NCBI GenBank assembly: GCA_026992695.1
Contig: JALWYP010000298.1
Coordinates: forward strand, 1 to 5,687
Source of the DNA: Flavobacteriaceae bacterium
GTDB taxonomy: Bacteria > Bacteroidota > Bacteroidia > Flavobacteriales > Flavobacteriaceae
Direction of reading: 5' to 3'
Length of the DNA stretch: 5,687 nt
The notes below the pieces were generated by a model. The model was not told the origin of the DNA and ran no database searches. It saw nothing but the letters and a program-made list of their open reading frames with translations. Made by a program: the position numbers and the translations under genes. This document shows positions 1 through 5,687 of this stretch, one piece after another; the stretch's first letter is position 1; each line of letters starts with the position of its first letter.

Positions 1-335
1 CATTATACCACAATCCCAGATGCAGTAAATCGAGACAATGTGATGTTTTTTTACAAGATATCGATAAGGAAGTAAAAGTGATTAATTATATGAAAGAACC
101 TTTTACTATTTCCTCTTTAACCGCATTATTAAAAAAATTGGCAATAAAACCTATTGAATTGGTTCGGAAAAATGAAAAAGAATGGAAAGAACTTTATAAA
201 GGAAAAAATCTTACGGACGAAGAAATCATTAAAGCTATGGTTGCGCACCCCAAACTCATACAACGCCCTATTGTAGTAAATGGCGACAAAGCAGTTGTTT
301 GCAGACCGCTAGAAGAAGTTAATAAAGTACTGTAG
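1..335 (+). CDS. arsC: ArsC-family arsenate reductase (glutaredoxin type), 5'-truncated by the window edge
   Basis: Reduces arsenate to arsenite in the cytoplasm using glutathione/glutaredoxin or an equivalent thiol donor; it has a thioredoxin-like fold. The frame is open from base 3 and reads LYHNPRCSKSR at once, the ArsC active-site loop, with the nucleophilic Cys at bases 21-23. A GTG at 78 is therefore not the start; the true start lies only a few codons left of the window. Counting from the first full codon, the Cys is residue 7, and the three arginines that hold the arsenate anion in plasmid R773 ArsC (C12, R60, R94, R107) match R55 (VRKN), R88 (QRPIVV) and R101 (CRP). Spacing agrees to within one residue, so the catalytic set is complete and about five residues are missing. 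The stop is TAG at 333-335. The close relative YfgD shares most of these motifs, so true arsenate activity is likely but not proven. No arsenic operon partner is visible to the right. Confidence 0.9.
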   Translation, partial: LYHNPRCSKSRQCDVFLQDIDKEVKVINYMKEPFTISSLTALLKKLAIKPIELVRKNEKEWKELYKGKNLTDEEIIKAMVAHPKLIQRPIVVNGDKAVVCRPLEEVNKVL

Positions 336-336
336 G

Positions 337-366
337 TTGTTACTTTCATATAATTTAGTATATTTA
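337..366 (+). promoter_or_regulatory. Likely flavobacterial promoter for the CCC-motif membrane protein gene
   Basis: A TTG at 337-339 is followed after 19 bp by TATATTTA at 359-366. This fits the Bacteroidota pattern TTG-N17-23-TAnnTTTG with one mismatch (final A for G). Transcription would start near 371, giving a leader of roughly 28 nt before the ATG at 399. It lies just after the arsC stop, so the membrane protein gene is probably transcribed independently, though read-through from arsC is not excluded because I see no terminator between them. Confidence 0.45.
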
Positions 367-398
367 GGCTTTAATAACCAACTAAACTATTTATTATT

Positions 399-722
399 AT
401 GGAAAAACAAAAATTACCTAATTCAACCCTCATTCTTGTATTTGGTATTATATCTATTGTTACGTGCTGTTGTTATGGCGTACTGGGTCTAATATTTGCC
501 GTTATTGCCTTGGTAATGGCAAAAAAAGCAACTGCGCTTTATATGGAAAATCCGGAACTATACGATGGATATAGTAATGTAAAAACCGGAAAATTACTTG
601 CTTACATAGGTTTGGCTTTAAATGTATTGTACCTTGTCTATACAATCTGGTTATTTGCAACAGTAGGTACCGATGGTATTATGGATATGCAACAAGAAAT
701 GATGAAAAAATATGGTATGTAA
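399..722 (+). CDS. Small 'CCC motif' integral membrane protein (DUF4190-like), function unknown
   Basis: A 107-residue protein, almost certainly in the inner membrane. A hydrophobic stretch at residues 10-41 is interrupted by T-C-C-C-Y-G (Cys 23-25) and can form a helical hairpin. It is followed by a polar segment rich in Tyr, Asn and Lys (about 42-64) and a third helix at about 66-90 that begins with GKLLAYIGLALN, and ends in a short Met-rich tail (about 94-107). The helix pair, polar linker and 'GK-LA-G' helix resemble DUF4190-type small membrane proteins. The triple Cys fits what I know as CCC motif membrane proteins of flavobacteria. No biochemical role is known to me. There is no signal peptide. 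The ATG at 399 lacks a Shine-Dalgarno sequence, as usual in this phylum. The gene is monocistronic, with its own likely promoter and a terminator 18 bp after its stop. Confidence 0.85.
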   Translation: MEKQKLPNSTLILVFGIISIVTCCCYGVLGLIFAVIALVMAKKATALYMENPELYDGYSNVKTGKLLAYIGLALNVLYLVYTIWLFATVGTDGIMDMQQEMMKKYGM

Positions 723-740
723 ATTTCTTTTTCACTTACT

Positions 741-767
741 AAAAGCCCTAAAAATGGGGCTTTTTTT
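741..767. terminator. Rho-independent terminator, probably bidirectional, between convergent genes
   Basis: A perfect 8-bp stem, AAAAGCCC (741-748) with GGGCTTTT (757-764), encloses an 8-nt loop (749-756). The T run at 761-767 serves the + strand membrane protein gene ending at 722. On the minus strand the same stem follows the transsulfuration gene, whose stop is at 779-781, and ends in its own TTTT, so it can probably stop both transcripts. Confidence 0.85.
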
Positions 768-778
768 ATTTCGAGAAT

Positions 779-1927
779 TTATAATTTTTCAAACACCTCT
801 TCTATATCTGTTTTTAAGTCTTTAAAATTTTCGATACCCAACGAAAAACGAATCAAATTATCGGCAATTCCCTGCTTTTTTCTCTCTTCCTCTCCTAGCA
901 AAAAATGTGAAGTTTGAGCCGGAGCAAGCATCGTAGATTCTACACCGGCAAGGCTTAATGATTGCTTAATAAGCTGTAACGATTTCATGAACCGAGAAGC
1001 ATCCAACTCTTTTTTTAATTCAAAAGAAACAATTCCTGTATAGCCGCGCATTTGTTTTTTGGCGAGTTTGTAATTGGGATGACTTTTTAATCCGGGATAA
1101 TATACTTTTTCAACCAACGGATGTTTTTCTAACCATTTTGCCATTTTTAGTGCATTTTTGTTTTGTTTTTTTATACGCAGTGCCATTGTTTTCATACTTC
1201 GTTCGAGTAACCAAACCGTATAATCGCTTAAACTGCCACCCAAATTTTTTCCGGTATTCCAAATCTTTTTTATATGTTTTTCTGAAGCAGCTACTGCTCC
1301 GGCGCAAATATCGCTATGCCCGCCCATATATTTGGTAGCACTATGCAAAATGATATCGATTCCAAAATCAGCCGGAGTTTGATTTACGGGCGAAGCAAAG
1401 GTATTATCGATCATCGACACCAAATTATAATCTTTAGCAATACGCGCAATCATTTCTAAATCGGTTATTTTCATCAGCGGGTTAGATGGCGTTTCAACAT
1501 AAATTACTTTGGTGTTTTCTTTAATTTTTGAAGTAAAATCCTGTTCTGAAAAACCATCGGTAAAATCAAATTCTATTCCGTATTTTGGAAATTCTTCTTG
1601 CATAAAATTAAAAGCCCCTCCATAAATAGTTTGCTGCACAACCACATGGTCTCCCCTGTTTAAAAACGCCAGCATCGCTGTGCTAATGGCTGCCATTCCA
1701 CTACCTAATATAATTCCTGCTTCGCAATGTTCCAGAGTGGCTACTTTTTTTCCCAATGCTTCCTGATTGGGCGTGTTAAAATAACGCGGATAACGTTTTA
1801 CAGGCACATCTTCATAAGCATACGAACTGGACGGAAAAATGGGCGAAACGGCTCCTTTAAATTGCGTGTCTGTAATTTCACCGGCGTGCGTGCATAGGGT
1901 ATTAATTCCTTGTTGTTTTAGCTTCAT
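779..1927 (-). CDS. PLP-dependent transsulfuration-family enzyme (cystathionine gamma-synthase / lyase type)
   Basis: A 382-residue Cys/Met-metabolism PLP enzyme of normal length for the family. The visible hallmarks are the YxR phosphate-binding pair contributed to the neighbouring subunit (Y46, R48), GSGMAA at 75-80 at the cofactor phosphate, PLP-stacking Y102 in IYGG, D174 in MIDNTFASP contacting the pyridine nitrogen, Schiff-base K199 in HSATKYMGGHSD, the SLSLAGVES loop at about 323-331, and carboxylate-binding R360 in RFSLGIE. The cytosolic homotetramer would act on cystathionine, cysteine, homocysteine or an O-acylhomoserine. The active-site Cys of methionine gamma-lyase is replaced by Gly (about residue 104), which argues against that activity, but synthase versus beta- or gamma-lyase cannot be settled here. 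The usual N-P-T after YxR reads N-T-P-N, an apparent one-residue shift. The ATG has no Shine-Dalgarno; a leader hairpin lies just upstream. It is transcribed alone, divergently from hutI. Confidence 0.93.
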   Translation of the reverse strand: MKLKQQGINTLCTHAGEITDTQFKGAVSPIFPSSSYAYEDVPVKRYPRYFNTPNQEALGKKVATLEHCEAGIILGSGMAAISTAMLAFLNRGDHVVVQQTIYGGAFNFMQEEFPKYGIEFDFTDGFSEQDFTSKIKENTKVIYVETPSNPLMKITDLEMIARIAKDYNLVSMIDNTFASPVNQTPADFGIDIILHSATKYMGGHSDICAGAVAASEKHIKKIWNTGKNLGGSLSDYTVWLLERSMKTMALRIKKQNKNALKMAKWLEKHPLVEKVYYPGLKSHPNYKLAKKQMRGYTGIVSFELKKELDASRFMKSLQLIKQSLSLAGVESTMLAPAQTSHFLLGEEERKKQGIADNLIRFSLGIENFKDLKTDIEEVFEKL

Positions 1928-1930
1928 AAT

Positions 1931-1954
1931 AAGTTGCTTTTAGAGAAGCAATTT
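1931..1954 (-). promoter_or_regulatory. Inverted repeat/hairpin in the 5' leader of the transsulfuration gene
   Basis: TTGCTT at 1934-1939 is complementary to AAGCAA at 1946-1951. The stem extends outward through a G-T pair and two A-T pairs to about 9 bp around a 6-nt loop (1940-1945). In the minus-strand transcript the stem ends three bases before the ATG, so it would fill nearly all of the leader predicted from the promoter at 1959-1989. It could be an operator or a translation-modulating hairpin; function is inferred from position only. Confidence 0.4.
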
Positions 1955-1958
1955 ACTA

Positions 1959-1989
1959 CAAATTATTCAAATTTAATTTCTGTTCCAAA
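1959..1989 (-). promoter_or_regulatory. Likely promoter of the transsulfuration gene
   Basis: On the minus strand TTTG (complement of 1986-1989) is followed after 20 bp by TAATTTG (complement of 1959-1965). This is close to the Bacteroidota TTG-N17-23-TAnnTTTG pattern but one base short in the -7 box. It would place the transcript start near 1952-1955 and give a leader of about 25 nt. It is the best candidate in the 88-bp divergent region. Confidence 0.4.
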
Positions 1990-2003
1990 TCTCATTAAAT
2001 TTA

Positions 2004-2011
2004 TATCTTTA
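2004..2011 (+). promoter_or_regulatory. Possible -7 box of hutI, very close to the start codon
   Basis: TATCTTTA matches TAnnTTTG except for the last base and ends four bases before the hutI ATG at 2016. If used, the mRNA would be leaderless or nearly so. No clear TTG -33 element is present at the expected distance, so support is limited. Confidence 0.35.
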
Positions 2012-2015
2012 CCAA

Positions 2016-3251
2016 ATGAAAATTTTATTGAAAAACATAAAAGAACTCCTTCAAGTTAGAGAAACGGCTCCTTCAAGAGTATGTGGAGGCGATATGAAAA
2101 CGCTTCCAACCCTAAAAAACGCTTGGTTGCTTATCGAAAACCAAACAATTTCAGATTATGGAGAAATGCATAATTTTATTGAAATTGAAACCGATAAAAT
2201 TATAGACTGTACCGGTAAAATAGTACTTCCCGCTTGGTGCGATTCGCATTCGCACTTGGTTTATGCTGGAAATAGAGAACAAGAATTTGTAGATAGAATT
2301 AAAGGGCTTTCCTATCAAGAAATTGCAGAACGAGGTGGTGGGATATTAAATTCGGCTAAAAAGCTTCAACAAATTCCTGAAGAAGATTTATTTATCCAAT
2401 CTGCTCAACGTATCATGGAAGTGATGCAATTGGGTACCGGAGCAATTGAAATAAAAAGCGGTTACGGATTAACCACCGAAGCTGAATTAAAAATGCTACG
2501 CGTGGCAAAGCGACTGGGAAAAGAATTTCCCATTACCATAAAAACAACCTTTCTTGGTGCTCATGCAGTTCCGGAAGAATATAAAGACAATAAAACCGGT
2601 TATTTGGATTTGGTATGTAACGAAATGCTTCCGTTGGTTGCCAAAGAAAACCTTGCCGAATTTGTAGATATATTTTGCGAAACCGGATATTTTTCAGTTG
2701 AAGATACCAACAAACTCCTTTCCGAAGCAAAAAAATACAATTTAATTCCAAAAATTCACGTCAACCAATTTACCGCTATCGGAGGTGTTAAAGCCGGAGT
2801 AGCACATCAAGCACTCAGTGTTGACCATTTGGAGGTTTTAACAGAAGAGGATATTGCAGCATTACAAAACAGCAAAACAATGCCGGTAGCGCTTCCCTCC
2901 TGTTCTTTTTTCTTGAGTATTCCGTACACTCCGGCTAGAAAACTTATCGATGCCGGACTGTCGTTAGCCCTTGCCACCGACTACAATCCCGGCTCTACGC
3001 CTAGCGGAAATATGAATTTTGTGGTAGCTTCGGCTTGCATTAAAATGAAACTCACTCCCGAAGAAGCCATCAATGCCGCAACGATTAACGGTGCGTATGC
3101 AATGAATCTATCACAAACTCACGGAAGCATTACAAAAGGTAAATCTGCCAGTGTAATAATTACAAAAAAAATACCATCCTACGGTTTCTTGCCCTATGCA
3201 TTTGGAAGTAATTTGATTGATACTGTTATCATTAATGGTGAGTTAGTTTAA
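2016..3251 (+). CDS. hutI: Imidazolonepropionase (histidine degradation)
   Basis: Hydrolyses 4-imidazolone-5-propanoate to N-formimino-L-glutamate, the third step of histidine degradation, in the cytosol. At 411 residues it has the family length. The amidohydrolase metal site is complete: HxH at H78/H80 in DSHSH, H248 in KIHVNQF, and D322 in ATDYNPGS. Other family marks are RGGGI (106-110), SGYGL (148-152), GAHAVP (181-186), VDHLE (269-273) and the NPGSTPSGNM loop (324-333). The residue three after H248 is Gln (Q251), as in proteobacterial HutI, rather than the Glu I recall for Bacillus. The N-terminal (about 1-70) and C-terminal (about 365-411) segments form the small beta domain typical of amidohydrolases. 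The ATG follows a TATCTTTA box by four bases and has no Shine-Dalgarno. The expected next enzyme begins at 5636 on the same strand, beyond an opposed peptidase gene. hutH and hutU are not in the window. Confidence 0.96.
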   Translation: MKILLKNIKELLQVRETAPSRVCGGDMKTLPTLKNAWLLIENQTISDYGEMHNFIEIETDKIIDCTGKIVLPAWCDSHSHLVYAGNREQEFVDRIKGLSYQEIAERGGGILNSAKKLQQIPEEDLFIQSAQRIMEVMQLGTGAIEIKSGYGLTTEAELKMLRVAKRLGKEFPITIKTTFLGAHAVPEEYKDNKTGYLDLVCNEMLPLVAKENLAEFVDIFCETGYFSVEDTNKLLSEAKKYNLIPKIHVNQFTAIGGVKAGVAHQALSVDHLEVLTEEDIAALQNSKTMPVALPSCSFFLSIPYTPARKLIDAGLSLALATDYNPGSTPSGNMNFVVASACIKMKLTPEEAINAATINGAYAMNLSQTHGSITKGKSASVIITKKIPSYGFLPYAFGSNLIDTVIINGELV

Positions 3252-3258
3252 TTTCCTC

Positions 3259-3298
3259 TCACTCCTCAATACGCTTTGCGTTGCAAATCACTCGGAGT
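3259..3298. repeat. Left half of structured intergenic element: nested inverted repeats
   Basis: ACTCC (3261-3265) can pair with GGAGT (3294-3298), enclosing a small hairpin ACGC-TTT-GCGT (3271-3281). TCACTC occurs twice (3259-3264 and 3288-3293), and ACTC-G-GAGT (3290-3298) is a competing short palindrome, so several mutually exclusive pairings exist. The segment begins eight bases after the hutI stop. It looks like part of a dispersed intergenic repeat rather than coding sequence, but copies elsewhere cannot be seen from this window. Confidence 0.4.
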
Positions 3299-3304
3299 TC
3301 GGGT

Positions 3305-3354
3305 GCTCATTGAGTGTTCCGCCAAACGGCGGAATGTATCGAAATGAGCTTTTT
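3305..3354 (+). terminator. Long two-tier hairpin with T run after hutI; probable terminator within a repeat-like element
   Basis: An outer stem GCTCATT (3305-3311) pairs with AATGAGC (3343-3349). Inside it, TTCCGCC (3317-3323) pairs perfectly with GGCGGAA (3328-3334) around the tetraloop AAAC. Five T residues follow at 3350-3354, so it can act as an intrinsic terminator for hutI. In the opposite direction no T run follows, so it would be weaker for the peptidase gene. The flanks of the inner stem (TCATTGAG and TCGAAATGA) resemble intergenic palindromic repeats I associate with Bacteroidota genomes. I counted 28 G or C among the 50 bases 3291-3340, well above the surroundings. Confidence 0.6.
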
Positions 3355-3366
3355 AAGTTGCTTAAA
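3352..3366. repeat. Short perfect inverted repeat abutting the peptidase stop codon
   Basis: TTTAAG (3352-3357) and CTTAAA (3361-3366) are perfect complements around the loop TTG, immediately next to the stop of the minus-strand peptidase gene at 3367-3369. On the minus strand A-rich sequence follows instead of a T run, so it is not a classic intrinsic terminator, but it may protect or define the 3' end of that transcript. Confidence 0.35.
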
Positions 3367-5499
3367 CTATTCAAATCCTTTTTTCTTAACTAAAGGTTCA
3401 ATGTTGGGTTCTCTTCCCAAAAAGTCTTTATAGAGTTGCATTCCGGTTTTTGTTCCGCCGGAAGCTAACATTTCACGGTATTTTTTGGCTAATTCGGGAT
3501 TAAAAATGTCTCCAGTTTTTTTAAATTCGGCAAACGTATCTGCATCCAATACCTGACTCCATAAATAACTGTAATAACCCGATGAATAACCTCCTGAAAA
3601 AATATGTGCGTAATAAGTGCTTCTGTATCTGGGCAAAATCTCGCTAATAAGTCCTATTTTGTCCATCGCGTCTTTTTCAAAAGTGTTTACATCTTTATTT
3701 GTAGGTTCTTCAAGCGTGTGCCAATCCATATCTAGATAAGCAGCTGCCATATATTCTACCGTTCTAAATCCTTCGTTAAAGGCATTGGCTTCGTTCATTT
3801 TTTTAATCATTTTAGTAGGAATTACTTCTCCGGTTTTGTAATGCTTCGCATACATAGCAAGTACTTCGGGTTCACTCATCCAGTTTTCCATAACTTGCGA
3901 AGGAAATTCAACAAAATCGCGAGGAACATTTGTCCCGGAAAGATTGGGATAAGTTACATTTGAAAGCAATCCGTGTAATGCGTGTCCAAATTCATGAAAT
4001 AATGTTTCGGCTTCGGTAAACGAAAGTAACGACGGATTTCCATCTGCCGGAGCCGGAAAATTAAAGTTGTTGGTAACTATCGGCGTAACAAAATCTCCCA
4101 CATTAGATTGTACTCGCAACTCGTTCATCCAAGCACCTCCTTTTTTGCTTTCACGGGCAAAGAAATCCATATACAAAACACCTACATGTTTTCCGTCTAT
4201 TTCGGTTACTTCATAGACTTGCTGGTCTTTATGCCATTTTGGTGCGTCTTTCAATTCTTTAAATTGTAGACCGAATAACTTTCCCGCTAATTTAAAAGCA
4301 CCGTCTCTAACCGCATTTACTTCAAAATAAGGTCGTGTTTCGTCTTCGTTAAAGTTATAGCGTTGTTTTCTTATTTTTGAAACATAATACCGCCAATCGC
4401 TTCCTCTAAAGTTACCTTTAACTCCTTCGTTTTTCATCATATCAGCCAAATCGTCTCTATCCTTTTTAGCGGTGTTTAATGCGGGTTGCCAGAGTTTATT
4501 CAGTAATTTATAAACCGCTTTTGGTGTTTTTGCCATATTATCTGCTAATACATAATCTGCATGCGTTTTATACCCCAAAAAGTTAGCTTTTTCAATTCGC
4601 AACGAGGTCATTTCTTTAATAATCGCTTTATTGTCATCTGCATTATCATTATTTCCTCGCATTGCATATCCTTGAAAAATCATTTCACGTAACTCTCGAT
4701 TGGGCGAACTTGCCAAAAACGGGTTGCAACTTGGGCGTTGTAGGGTAAAAGACCAGCCTGTTTGGTGTCCTCGCTTTTTAGCTTCTTCGGCGGCAGCGGC
4801 AATAAGAGCATCCGATAAATCGCCTAAATCTTCTTTATTGGTTACATACAATTCAAAATTATTGGTTTCGTTAAGTAAATGCTCACCAAAAGCTGTAGAA
4901 AGTTCAGAAAGGCGTTTGTTAATTGCTTTAAGGCGTTCCTTTTTTTCGCCTTCCAGATTTACTCCTGCACGCACGTAATCTTGATAGGTTTTATTCAGTA
5001 AAAACTGCTGTTCGTCTGTTAATTTTAAAGTTTTTCTAGCATCAAATACTTCTTTAATTTGTTTAAACAACTTTGAGTTTAACCGTATTTCGTCTTGATG
5101 TGCAGTAAGCTCGGGGGAAATAATCTTTTTGTCCCGTTTTAAAATTTCATCGGTATTGGCAGCTTCTATCGCATAAAATGTATTGGAAACCCTGTTTAAC
5201 AATTCACCGCTTACTGCCAGAGCTTCAATGGTATTCTTAAAGTTGGGCTTTTCTGGGTAGTTAATAATCTTGTCTATTTCTTGGTTATGAAGACGAATCG
5301 CTTCACGAATTGCGGGTAAATAATCTTCACTTTTAATTTTATCAAATGGCGGAACGCCAAAAGGCATATTCCAATCTTCAAGAAGCGGATTTGTCATTGC
5401 GGTTGTTTTGGTTTGAGAACTAGTCTTATTTTCAGATGCCTCTTTACACGAAATCATAATAAAAATGAGACTTAAGACGAGAAGGGAGTATTTTTTCAT
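3367..5499 (-). CDS. dcp: M3-family zinc metallopeptidase lipoprotein, peptidyl-dipeptidase Dcp-like
   Basis: Removes dipeptides from the C-termini of short peptides (dipeptidyl carboxypeptidase). It has 710 residues against 681 in E. coli Dcp; the excess is mainly an N-terminal lipoprotein signal, with K2, K3, a hydrophobic core (5-16) and the lipobox M-I-S-C with lipidated C18. A Ser/Thr/Lys-rich tether runs to about 36. The mature start, NPLLEDW..., is Dcp-like. A helical N-domain (about 40-240) precedes the M3 catalytic domain (about 260-705). HEFGH gives zinc ligands H502 and H506 and catalytic E503, and E531 in VEFPSQ, 29 residues after H502, is the third ligand. The substrate-binding block H632-x5-Y638-x3-Y642-x2-Y645 is intact in HIFSGGYSSGYYSYLW. 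It should be membrane-anchored and face the periplasm. The gene is monocistronic, convergent with hutI and divergent from the formimidoyltransferase gene. Any role in feeding histidine to the flanking hut genes is inference. Confidence 0.94.
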   Translation of the reverse strand: MKKYSLLVLSLIFIMISCKEASENKTSSQTKTTAMTNPLLEDWNMPFGVPPFDKIKSEDYLPAIREAIRLHNQEIDKIINYPEKPNFKNTIEALAVSGELLNRVSNTFYAIEAANTDEILKRDKKIISPELTAHQDEIRLNSKLFKQIKEVFDARKTLKLTDEQQFLLNKTYQDYVRAGVNLEGEKKERLKAINKRLSELSTAFGEHLLNETNNFELYVTNKEDLGDLSDALIAAAAEEAKKRGHQTGWSFTLQRPSCNPFLASSPNRELREMIFQGYAMRGNNDNADDNKAIIKEMTSLRIEKANFLGYKTHADYVLADNMAKTPKAVYKLLNKLWQPALNTAKKDRDDLADMMKNEGVKGNFRGSDWRYYVSKIRKQRYNFNEDETRPYFEVNAVRDGAFKLAGKLFGLQFKELKDAPKWHKDQQVYEVTEIDGKHVGVLYMDFFARESKKGGAWMNELRVQSNVGDFVTPIVTNNFNFPAPADGNPSLLSFTEAETLFHEFGHALHGLLSNVTYPNLSGTNVPRDFVEFPSQVMENWMSEPEVLAMYAKHYKTGEVIPTKMIKKMNEANAFNEGFRTVEYMAAAYLDMDWHTLEEPTNKDVNTFEKDAMDKIGLISEILPRYRSTYYAHIFSGGYSSGYYSYLWSQVLDADTFAEFKKTGDIFNPELAKKYREMLASGGTKTGMQLYKDFLGREPNIEPLVKKKGFE

Positions 5500-5520
5500 C
5501 AGTTTAAATTTTTTGAAGCC

Positions 5521-5528
5521 TAAAAGTA
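5521..5528 (-). promoter_or_regulatory. Possible -7 box of the peptidase gene
   Basis: The minus strand reads TACTTTTA here, one mismatch from TAnnTTTG, 21 bases before the ATG at 5497-5499. No TTG lies at the expected -33 distance, so this is a weak call. The 136-bp divergent region 5500-5635 contains no coding sequence that I can see. Confidence 0.3.
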
Positions 5529-5604
5529 CAATTTTTTGCTTTAAGATAAATTGTGTTTTGTAATAATTTCAAAAAAACATACACGCTTCTATATTCCTTT
5601 TTTA

Positions 5605-5612
5605 TACTTTTG
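5605..5612 (+). promoter_or_regulatory. Consensus -7 box upstream of the formimidoyltransferase gene
   Basis: TACTTTTG is an exact match to TAnnTTTG, 23 bases before the ATG at 5636, which predicts a leader of about 17-20 nt. A TTG -33 element is not present at 17-23 bp. If real, this means the gene is not simply co-transcribed from hutI. Confidence 0.45.
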
Positions 5613-5635
5613 AATTTTAAAAACGAAATAATAAA

Positions 5636-5687
5636 ATGCAGAAACAACTTATAGAATGTGTCCCAAATATAAGCGAAGGACGCGACC
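5636..5687 (+). CDS. ftcD: Glutamate formimidoyltransferase, N-terminus only (cut by right window edge)
   Basis: Only 17 codons are present, reading MQKQLIECVPNISEGRD. The ECVPN-SEGR signature is the conserved N-terminus of the formiminotransferase domain, which transfers the formimino group from N-formimino-L-glutamate to tetrahydrofolate in the cytosol. This is the step after HutI in the folate-dependent branch of histidine degradation, and the nearby hutI on the same strand strengthens the call. Whether the protein is a single transferase domain or is fused to the cyclodeaminase domain cannot be seen. The ATG has no Shine-Dalgarno, only an A-rich leader, and lies 23 bases after a TACTTTTG box. 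Confidence 0.85.
   Translation, partial: MQKQLIECVPNISEGRD

Noticed and set aside
78..335. A separate 85-residue protein starting at GTG 78
   Set aside because: The same frame is open to the window's left edge and encodes the ArsC active-site loop HNPRCSKSR at bases 9-35, so the true start lies outside the window.
1110..1338. Open frames on both strands (1110-1307 minus, 1138-1338 plus)
   Set aside because: They lie wholly inside the well-supported transsulfuration gene in other frames and give low-complexity, unrecognisable products.
1928..2015. SAM-I or other riboswitch upstream of the sulfur amino-acid gene
   Set aside because: Only 88 bp separate the divergent starts and only one simple hairpin is visible; the conserved multi-helix core of SAM riboswitches is absent.
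2533..2751. 72-residue minus-strand frame
   Set aside because: Antisense shadow inside hutI, with no recognisable domain and no promoter or start-site signals.
1931..3363. Exact 9-mer AAGTTGCTT at 1931-1939 and 3355-3363
   Set aside because: Short and AT-rich, in different contexts with no longer shared flank; chance is a sufficient explanation.
3252..3366. CRISPR array or tRNA-like gene
   Set aside because: There are no regularly spaced identical repeats, and no cloverleaf or T-arm GTTCRA sequence with matching arms; the segment consists of separate simple hairpins.
4700..4978. 92-residue plus-strand frame
   Set aside because: Antisense shadow of the M3 peptidase gene; its composition is explained by the codons of the opposite strand.

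Overview
The window looks like chromosomal DNA of a member of the Flavobacteriia (Bacteroidota). It is AT-rich. None of the five visible gene starts has a Shine-Dalgarno-like purine tract; several have TAnnTTTG-like -7 boxes a short way upstream. It also carries a small 'CCC motif' membrane protein of a type I associate with flavobacteria, and a periplasmic-type lipoprotein peptidase. I cannot name a genus.

Layout from left to right: (1) the 3' part of an ArsC-family arsenate reductase gene on the + strand, cut by the window edge; (2) a small three-helix membrane protein gene on the + strand, with its own likely promoter and a strong, probably bidirectional terminator; (3) a convergent minus-strand gene for a PLP-dependent transsulfuration-family enzyme of Cys/Met metabolism; (4) a divergent promoter region of 88 bp, with a hairpin covering the enzyme's 5' leader; (5) hutI, imidazolonepropionase, on the + strand; (6) a 115-bp, GC-richer, hairpin-dense intergenic element between convergent genes; (7) a minus-strand gene for an M3-family (Dcp-like) zinc dipeptidyl carboxypeptidase lipoprotein; (8) a divergent intergenic region; (9) the first 17 codons of a + strand glutamate formimidoyltransferase gene, cut by the right edge.

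The functional theme is amino-acid catabolism. HutI makes N-formimino-L-glutamate and the formimidoyltransferase would move its formimino group to tetrahydrofolate, so these are successive steps of histidine degradation. They are separated here by an opposed peptidase gene. The Dcp-like lipoprotein releases dipeptides and the transsulfuration enzyme handles sulfur amino acids, but a regulatory link among them is only inference.

I found no CRISPR array, insertion sequence, tRNA or rRNA, and no clearly novel multi-gene system. The least explained parts are the structured element at 3252-3366, the leader hairpin at 1931-1954 and the uncharacterised CCC-motif protein.
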